From: Novosphingobium sp. ERN07
GTDB lineage: Bacteria; Pseudomonadota; Alphaproteobacteria; Sphingomonadales; Sphingomonadaceae
DNA: 38,908 nt
Assembly: GCF_012641335.1 (NCBI RefSeq)
Contig: NZ_JABAID010000026.1
Location: forward strand, 1 to 38,908
Direction: 5' to 3'
In this document: one piece after another, positions 33,029 through 38,908 of the stretch
Layout of the letters: every line of letters begins with the position of its first letter
Numbering within the stretch: the first letter of the stretch is position 1
Made by a program: the position numbers and the translations under genes
The notes under the pieces: generated by a model
Seen by the model: the letters and a program-made list of their open reading frames with translations, nothing else
Databases searched by the model: none
What the model was told of the DNA's origin: nothing

Positions 33029-34975
33029 ATGGGACCGGATATGTCGCTCAACCCCTTTGCCACTGTATCTGCCAGCCTGGTTCTCGACGAAATTTCCCGC
33101 ATTGAAGCGGCGATGGACAGCGGAAGATACGCCGATCGCCTCAGCAGCCATGTGGGCAATGCAATGACGCGCGTGGTATCTGAAGCCATCAACAGGTTGC
33201 TCGACAAGGCACTCCAGCCCTCGATCGAGCTGGCCAAGGCGGTCTCCCACATGTCTGCCGAGCACGAGCGCGGCGATATCGATGTAGTGGTCCAGCCAAA
33301 CAATTTTTCAGGCCATTTTGCCAATATGGCTCGAGAGATCAACGATCTGGTCAGCGCACACATCACGGTCAAGAAGAAGGCCATGGCCTGCGTGAAGGAG
33401 ATCAGCGAGGGCAACTTCAAGGCTCCGCTCGAACAATTTGCAGGCAAGAAGGCGTTCATCAATCACACAATCGAGACACTGCGCGAAAACCTGACTGGCC
33501 TGATCGCACAGATGAATCGCATGTCCGCCGAGCACGACCGTGGCGATATCGACATCATGGTCGATGACACCGCTTTTCAGGGTGATTTTGCCGTCATGGC
33601 ACGGGGCATCAACGATATGGTTTCCGGCCACATCGCGGTGAAGAAGAAGGCGATGGCTTGCGTCAAGGCATTTGGTGAAGGCAACTTTGACGCCCCGCTC
33701 GAACAGTTCCCGGGCAAGAAGGCCTTCATCAACGAAACCATTGAAACGCTTCGCGCAAATTTGCGCGCTATCACATCTGAAATTCAGGGTTTGATTGTTG
33801 CGGCGACTGAAGGCAAACTGAGTGAACGCGGCGACGACCTCCGCTTCGTTGGTGATTTTTCCAGCCTCATCAGTGGCATAAACGGCATGCTCGATGCGAC
33901 GCTCCTCCCGATCGAGGAAGGCAACCGTATTCTGGCCAAGCTGGGCGCTGGCGACCTTGGCGAGCGTGTCGAGATAGAATGCCGGGGCGATCACAAAAAA
34001 ATGCGCGATGCCATCAACGCCTTGGTTGACAACTTGCGGGCATTCGCCAGCAACGTGAGCCAGGCGGCAACGGATGTGGCGGATGGCAGCACCCAGATGG
34101 CCGCCAGCTCGCAGCAGCTTTCCGAAGGCGCGACCGAACAGGCCGCCTCTGCGGAAGAGGCTTCAGCCTCGATGGAACAGATGGCCGCGAACATCAAGCA
34201 GAACGCTGACAACGCAGCACAGACCGAGAAGATTGCGCGCCAGTCGTCGAAGGACGCCGAATTGTCGGGCATTGCTGTCGACAAGGCTGTTAGCGCGATG
34301 CGCACGATTGCCGAGAAGATCAGCATCGTCCAGGAAATCGCCCGCCAGACCGACCTGCTGGCGCTTAACGCGGCAGTCGAGGCGGCCCGGGCCGGCGAAC
34401 ACGGCAAGGGCTTTGCCGTGGTCGCATCGGAGGTTCGAAAACTCGCCGAACGCAGCCAGAGCGCGGCTGCCGAGATCGTCTCTGTTTCGGCTGACACCGT
34501 AAAGGCGGCGAGCGAAGCGGGCGAGATGCTCGGCAAGCTGGTTCCTGATATCCGCCGCACGGCAGAACTCGTCTCTGAAATCAGTGCAGCGTGTCGCGAG
34601 CAGGATATTGGCGCCTCTCAGATCAATGAGGCGATCCAGCAACTCGACAAAGTAACCCAACAGAACGCGAGCGCTTCGGACCAAATCTCCTCGACATCGG
34701 ATTCTCTGGCATCACGGGCAGATGAGCTTCAGGAAGCTATGGCTTTCTTCCAGCTCGATACTGCTGCGACGCCTGCCGTGCGGGCACGCAGTGCGCCGCC
34801 GCGCAAGGCGAATGCCGCAAAGCCATCCCGCGCTGCTTCCAAAAGCCGATCTGCCGTGGCTCCGGTCCGGCCCAACTCCGTGACCCACCAGCAGCAGCGG
34901 GCAGCCGGCTTTGCGCTCGACCTGACGAACGGCGGCGGAGATTCCGAGGACGGCAATTTCGGGCGCGCGGCATAA
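33029..34975 (+). CDS. soluble poly-HAMP methyl-accepting chemotaxis protein (second)
   Basis: A 648-residue cytoplasmic receptor, paralogous to the first. An N-terminal cap (1-73) is followed by two tandem 90-residue units (74-163 and 164-253; cysteines C121 and C211 in KKKAMAC), HAMP-like helices to about 345, and a signalling domain almost identical to that of the first receptor (EEASASMEQMAANIKQNADN; ALNAAVEAARAGEHGKGF). A basic Ala/Pro/Arg linker ends in the same kind of tail (DGNFGRAA). It has one unit fewer than its paralogue and no transmembrane segment. The start may instead be the ATG at 33041, which has GGGA upstream. Confidence 0.94.
   Translation: MGPDMSLNPFATVSASLVLDEISRIEAAMDSGRYADRLSSHVGNAMTRVVSEAINRLLDKALQPSIELAKAVSHMSAEHERGDIDVVVQPNNFSGHFANMAREINDLVSAHITVKKKAMACVKEISEGNFKAPLEQFAGKKAFINHTIETLRENLTGLIAQMNRMSAEHDRGDIDIMVDDTAFQGDFAVMARGINDMVSGHIAVKKKAMACVKAFGEGNFDAPLEQFPGKKAFINETIETLRANLRAITSEIQGLIVAATEGKLSERGDDLRFVGDFSSLISGINGMLDATLLPIEEGNRILAKLGAGDLGERVEIECRGDHKKMRDAINALVDNLRAFASNVSQAATDVADGSTQMAASSQQLSEGATEQAASAEEASASMEQMAANIKQNADNAAQTEKIARQSSKDAELSGIAVDKAVSAMRTIAEKISIVQEIARQTDLLALNAAVEAARAGEHGKGFAVVASEVRKLAERSQSAAAEIVSVSADTVKAASEAGEMLGKLVPDIRRTAELVSEISAACREQDIGASQINEAIQQLDKVTQQNASASDQISSTSDSLASRADELQEAMAFFQLDTAATPAVRARSAPPRKANAAKPSRAASKSRSAVAPVRPNSVTHQQQRAAGFALDLTNGGGDSEDGNFGRAA
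33248..33787 (+). repeat. two in-frame 270-bp repeats in the second MCP
   Basis: Units 33248-33517 and 33518-33787 encode 90 residues each and are homologous to the three units of the first receptor, with the same HDRGDID and KKKAMAC landmarks. Confidence 0.88.
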
Positions 34976-35015
34976 AGATCGCTGCCGCTTGGCACTCTCG
35001 TAAACTGGTCACACC

Positions 35016-35879
35016 ATGAACGACATGACCTACACCAGCTTCGATGCGGCTTCCGATACTGACCGGATAGGCAACCAGCAATTCAAAGCGTTGGCGGCAC
35101 TGATCCATGCCGAGGCGGGCATAAACCTCAAGCCGAGCAAACAGACCATGCTTGAAGGGCGGCTCCGGCGCCGTGCGCGATCGGCTGGCTTCGCCACCAT
35201 TCGGGAATACTGCGATCTCGTCCTCAGCCCTGGCGTCAGTCAGAGCGAGATCGAACACTTGATTAACGCCGTTACGACCAACAAGACGGATTTTTTCCGC
35301 GAGCCTATGCACTTCGACGTCCTGCTCGAAACCGTGCTGCCTGAATTCGCCGAAAACCGTCAACGCATGGTTCGCTGCTGGAGCGCCGCCTGCTCAACCG
35401 GTGCTGAACCCTATACGCTTGCCATGCTGCTCGACGAGTTTGCAGGGCAACACCGCGGGATCGACTATCAAATTGTCGCCACCGATCTCGATACCGAGGT
35501 TCTCGCCACCGCAATAAAGGGAATCTACTCGAGCGAAATGATCGCGCCTGTGCCTGATCATTTGCGTCGGCGTTATGTACTGGAGTCGAAAAGCCCCGGC
35601 CGCGCGGAAGTCCGGATCGTGCCTGAACTTCGGCGCAAGGTGGCATTCGGGCGACTGAACCTGATGGAAGCGCGTTATCCGCTGGACACACTCATGGACA
35701 TCATCTTCTGTCGCAACGTCCTGATCTATTTCGACAAGGCGACGCAGGAAGCAGTGGTGAACCGCCTCTGCGAGAGGTTGCGGCCCGGCGGCTATCTGTT
35801 CCTCGGCCACTCCGAATCCATTACCGGGTTCGCCCACTGCCTCACGCAAGTGGCAGGCACCGTGTTCCGGAGAGACTAG
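35016..35879 (+). CDS. cheR: chemoreceptor methyltransferase CheR
   Basis: A 287-residue SAM-dependent methyltransferase. It has an N-terminal helical domain (about 18-85), the TNKTDFFRE motif (88-96), SAM motif I ACSTGAEPY (125-133), ATDLDTEVL (155-163), and the FCRNVLIYFD active-site stretch (231-240), followed by RLRPGGYLFLGHSES. It methylates glutamates of the two receptors. No TPR domain is fused. The start has a weak ribosome site. Its TAG abuts the ATG of cheB directly. Confidence 0.96.
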   Translation: MNDMTYTSFDAASDTDRIGNQQFKALAALIHAEAGINLKPSKQTMLEGRLRRRARSAGFATIREYCDLVLSPGVSQSEIEHLINAVTTNKTDFFREPMHFDVLLETVLPEFAENRQRMVRCWSAACSTGAEPYTLAMLLDEFAGQHRGIDYQIVATDLDTEVLATAIKGIYSSEMIAPVPDHLRRRYVLESKSPGRAEVRIVPELRRKVAFGRLNLMEARYPLDTLMDIIFCRNVLIYFDKATQEAVVNRLCERLRPGGYLFLGHSESITGFAHCLTQVAGTVFRRD

Positions 35880-36965
35880 ATGGCACTGGCGACCAGGAAG
35901 ATCAGGGTTCTCATCGTCGACGACAGCGCAAGTGTTCGTCAGACCATGAAAGCCATTCTCGAAGAAGACAGCGAGATCGAGGTCATCGGTACGGCCGCCG
36001 ATCCCTTCGCGGCGGCGCGGATCATCCAGTCGCATATCCCGGATGTCATCACGCTCGATGTCGAAATGCCCCGGATGGACGGCATCACGTTCCTGCGCAA
36101 GTTGATGACCCAGTGCCCGCTGCCAGTTGTCATGTGCTCCTCGCTGACTGAGCAAGGCTCCGAAACCCTGATGCAGGCTCTCGAGGCCGGAGCGGTGGAC
36201 ATCATCCTGAAGCCGCGGATCGGTGTTGCGGATCACCTCACCGAAGCGCGCGCTGCGATCCGGCAGGTGGTCAAGGGCGCGGCAAGGGCGCGGGTTCAGG
36301 CCCGCAAACTTGCCCCGCCGCGTCTCGTACCGCAGGCCAAGCTTACGGCGGACGCGGTTCTGCCACCGCCCAGTGGAAGGGCCATGAGCCGCACCACCGA
36401 GATGGTCGTGTGCATCGGTGCCTCCACTGGCGGAACGGAAGCCTTGCGTGAGGTGCTTGAAGCTCTACCCGCCAATTCCCCCGGGATCGTTGTGGTACAG
36501 CACATGCCGGAACGCTTTACCCGGGCCTTCGCATCCCGCCTCAATTCGCTGTGCGAAGTGAGCGTAAAAGAAGCGGAAGACGGGGATACCGTCATGCGTG
36601 GCCATGTCCTTATCGCGCCAGGAGGCAAGCACACCATGCTCGAACGGCAGGGCGCGCGATATCTCGTGTCGGTGCGTGAGGGGCCGCTAGTCTCACGCCA
36701 TCGCCCTTCCGTCGACGTGCTTTTCCGCTCGGCCGCGCGCTGCGCCGGTTCAAACGCCGTTGGCGTCATCATGACCGGCATGGGAGACGATGGCGCCCGA
36801 GGTTTGCTCGAAATGCACGAGGGCGGAGCACGCACACTTGCGCAGGATGAAGAATCCTCGATCGTGTTCGGAATGCCAAAAGAAGCGATCGCGCGCGGTG
36901 CTGCAGACAAGGTAATTCCTCTTGGCTCGATCGCCAGGGAAATTCTCCAGGCAACGGCTCGCTGA
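35880..36965 (+). CDS. cheB: chemoreceptor methylesterase/deamidase CheB
   Basis: A 361-residue protein with an N-terminal receiver domain (D14-D15, phospho-acceptor D60 in ITLDVEMP, K111 in ILKPR), a basic linker (about 125-172) and a methylesterase domain with catalytic S182 (GASTGGTEAL), H208 (VVQHMP) and D303 or D304 (MTGMGDDGARG). It removes methyl groups when phosphorylated by CheA, giving adaptation. The next gene begins 3 bases after the stop, so that unknown protein is made in step with the adaptation enzymes. Confidence 0.97.
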   Translation: MALATRKIRVLIVDDSASVRQTMKAILEEDSEIEVIGTAADPFAAARIIQSHIPDVITLDVEMPRMDGITFLRKLMTQCPLPVVMCSSLTEQGSETLMQALEAGAVDIILKPRIGVADHLTEARAAIRQVVKGAARARVQARKLAPPRLVPQAKLTADAVLPPPSGRAMSRTTEMVVCIGASTGGTEALREVLEALPANSPGIVVVQHMPERFTRAFASRLNSLCEVSVKEAEDGDTVMRGHVLIAPGGKHTMLERQGARYLVSVREGPLVSRHRPSVDVLFRSAARCAGSNAVGVIMTGMGDDGARGLLEMHEGGARTLAQDEESSIVFGMPKEAIARGAADKVIPLGSIAREILQATAR

Positions 36966-36968
36966 CCG

Positions 36969-38696
36969 ATGCTGGTACGCAACAGCCACGAAGTGCTGGA
37001 ACAGCAGGACTGCCGATCCATTGTTGCGGCAGCGCGCACTCAACTCGCCGAAATCATCAATGCGCTCACCATTCATTTCGACGCTGCAAGTCTGGCGCTT
37101 GGCGATGCGGTAACAACCATCGACCAAGTGGTAACCGCGCTCCGGGAAATTGCTGGCGTCTTCGACGTCGGCGAGGCCGCCAGCGCCGTGGACGATCTTA
37201 TGGGCGCCGCTGAAGCCCTTCTAACAGTCAAAGACCAAGCTGATACCCGCGCCTGCGCTATTGTAGAGATTCGGGATAGCAGCTTAACTCTGCGTTCTTG
37301 TGTCGGCGAAATCCTGCGCTGCATACAGGTGCTTGAAATCTACGGTATGAACGTGAAGATCACGGCATCGGGCGCTGCCGAGTTCACGGAGTTTGCTGAC
37401 CGCATGCGTGGCAAGCTCAATGCGGCCGGCGGCGAAGTCCGAAGCCTCGACGAGACGCTTGAACAACTCGAGATCAGCCTTTGCGAGATGAGCCGTGACG
37501 ATGCGTTGCTTGTCAATGAATGCGCAAAGGTCGTACCTCAGGTCCCTGACCGGCTGATGCGAGATGCCGAAGCGCTGAAGAAGCACCAAGGAGGTTTGGT
37601 CCGGCTCGCGCAATCCACCAATACTGTCGCAATGGCGATCAGAAGTGAACTGGGGCTGGCCTTGGGCACTATCCAGATCGGGGATAGAGTTCGGCAACGG
37701 CTTGAACACGTTATGCTCGGCTGCCACATCATTGAAGATGCCGCAACGTCAGGGGGTGAAGACAAAGCTTTTGTCGATCTGACGCAACAGCACATTCTGC
37801 CTTTACTGGGGGCGCTGACGACTGCGGCGGCCGCTGAGTTTAGTCAGGATGCACGATCACTTCTCGCCTCCCTGCACAGGCTCAAAGATACGTCGGGGCA
37901 GTTGAACGCTCTGCAAGAACCCGGTCGCAGCGAAAAGGGCCAAGGCTTTCTTGCATTGCTTGAGAGTGGAATTGCCGAGGCGGAAGGCATGATCATCCAA
38001 TTGAGCCAAGCAGATCGCCAAGGCAGTGCCACGCTCGAGCATATCCTGACTACGGTCGATGATGTCGCCGCGAAGATGGCAGCTATCACTGAACTGCGGT
38101 TGGAAGTGCGGAACATGGCCATAAATATTGGCCTAAGCTGCAGAAACATCGGTCAGTTTGGAAAGCCGATCATGATCGTTGCAAATGAAATTAGAACTTA
38201 TGTTGAGCGACTTGACCAGATTGTGTCTAGAATTTCTAAGGCGGAAGCCGCCTTGCTCGAAACCTCTTCACAGATGGACTCAAAGCGCGCCAAAGCTATT
38301 AATTTAGCAGACCAAATATCTCACTTTCTCGAAGTCATCCGTCTGTGCGACGATCGAACTGTAACTGCGCTCAACGCTGTTGAAGAAGAATCCGCAAACG
38401 TACATTCATCCCTAAATATTGCTATAAAAAATCTTGAAAAAATTCTAAATGAATCTCTACATTTCGATGTAATATCGTCCAAATTTAAAATTGATTTTTC
38501 TTATGAATTAGAAATGATTGATAATTTTGTTCCAAAATTACAATCAATTTTTGATCTAATTTCACGAAATTATACAATGAATGATGAACGAGATGTGCAT
38601 AATTCTTGTATTCCGGAATACATTCAAAAAATTATAACTGGAAAAGTTGAAATTTCTAAAGATCGATCCGAAGAAGATGATGATGGTTTGTTCTGA
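36969..38696 (+). CDS. uncharacterised helical chemosensory protein with MCP-tip-like hairpin
   Basis: A 575-residue, almost entirely helical soluble protein closing the che operon; ATG three bases after the cheB stop. I do not know a named family. Two stretches stand out. Residues 384-414 align without gaps to the signalling hairpin of the receptors encoded here (11 of 31 identical: A, N, G, G-K, V-A, E, R, E-R), but the Glu and Arg that hold MCP trimers are replaced (S390, N393). Residues 235-248 read IQIGDRVRQRLEHV, with D239 and Q243 spaced like the D-x3-Q catalytic pair of CheZ phosphatase. The last 100 or so codons turn strongly AT-rich without a break in frame, and the C-terminus is acidic (EEDDDGLF). 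It may dephosphorylate CheY, compete in receptor arrays, or act as a scaffold. Confidence 0.9.
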   Translation: MLVRNSHEVLEQQDCRSIVAAARTQLAEIINALTIHFDAASLALGDAVTTIDQVVTALREIAGVFDVGEAASAVDDLMGAAEALLTVKDQADTRACAIVEIRDSSLTLRSCVGEILRCIQVLEIYGMNVKITASGAAEFTEFADRMRGKLNAAGGEVRSLDETLEQLEISLCEMSRDDALLVNECAKVVPQVPDRLMRDAEALKKHQGGLVRLAQSTNTVAMAIRSELGLALGTIQIGDRVRQRLEHVMLGCHIIEDAATSGGEDKAFVDLTQQHILPLLGALTTAAAAEFSQDARSLLASLHRLKDTSGQLNALQEPGRSEKGQGFLALLESGIAEAEGMIIQLSQADRQGSATLEHILTTVDDVAAKMAAITELRLEVRNMAINIGLSCRNIGQFGKPIMIVANEIRTYVERLDQIVSRISKAEAALLETSSQMDSKRAKAINLADQISHFLEVIRLCDDRTVTALNAVEEESANVHSSLNIAIKNLEKILNESLHFDVISSKFKIDFSYELEMIDNFVPKLQSIFDLISRNYTMNDERDVHNSCIPEYIQKIITGKVEISKDRSEEDDDGLF

Positions 38697-38908
38697 ATTC
38701 AAATAATATATGGTGATATTACCGTGAGGAGAGTGTATCCTGACCTGCGGCGCAACAAGCAGCGTAGGCGATGTAATTATCCGTCTCACTGGTTTGCCGC
38801 CACATTATGATCTGGACACCCGCAATAACCGCGACTTTGGCGGCACGCTGACCGGTTTTGTGTTTGACGGGTCGAGTGCGGGCATTTGAGCGGGCTGGTG
38901 GGCATTGC
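38697..38908. other. unidentified right-edge segment
   Basis: After the last stop codon the composition returns to mixed. On the plus strand a frame from 38735 to 38889 is open without a convincing start (ending FVFDGSSAGI); on the minus strand another frame is open to the window edge (ending GQDTLSSR). I recognise neither. It may be the border of a mobile element or a degraded gene; a decision needs the sequence beyond the window. Confidence 0.3.

Overview
The window looks like a chromosomal segment of a GC-rich alphaproteobacterium, most likely a sphingomonad (Sphingomonadales). The reasons are the RegB/RegA redox pair, the TonB-dependent receptors, the IS481-type transposase start found in these genomes, and a chemotaxis cluster with soluble poly-HAMP receptors. 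No tRNA, rRNA, CRISPR array or intact mobile element is visible. A broken IS481 transposase lies at the left edge. An abrupt AT-rich stretch and an unidentified fragment lie at the right edge.

Left third, minus strand (0.3-8.6 kb): a pentapeptide-repeat protein, an ExaA-like PQQ ethanol dehydrogenase, a histidine kinase/OmpR-type regulator pair transcribed towards the dehydrogenase, a Tat-exported DJ-1/PfpI protein, and a siderophore-type TonB receptor coupled to it. Three 11-bp direct repeats in front of the dehydrogenase gene are a plausible regulator site.

Middle, minus strand (8.6-19.5 kb): a densely packed copper-handling island. Read in the direction of transcription it encodes an MFS (MHS-type) transporter, a DUF2946 protein, a PepSY membrane protein, a TonB receptor, an exported Mn-type superoxide dismutase, the MbnP/MbnH metallo-mystery pair, CopC, a CopD-PCu(A)C fusion, a second DUF2946 protein, a DUF2244 protein, a small membrane protein and the second TonB receptor. 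Several stops and starts overlap, so much of it is probably one operon. Both DUF2946 genes lie upstream of a TonB receptor, an arrangement reminiscent of a copper riboregulator reported in Bordetella.

Plus strand (19.7-26.4 kb): cyoABCD (heme-copper quinol oxidase), a SURF1 assembly factor and regBA, largely coupled. A perfect FNR-type palindrome lies between the divergent MFS gene and cyoA. The layout suggests outer-membrane import and periplasmic handling of copper next to an oxidase that uses it, under oxygen and redox control.

Plus strand (26.9-38.7 kb): a complete chemosensory operon: STAS protein, CheY, CheA, CheW, soluble poly-HAMP MCP, CheW, second poly-HAMP MCP, CheR, CheB, and a 575-residue helical protein of unknown function. 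That last protein carries a degenerate copy of the MCP signalling hairpin and a CheZ-like DxxxQ motif. It is the most promising undescribed component here, as no CheZ, CheC, CheX or CheD is visible in the cluster.
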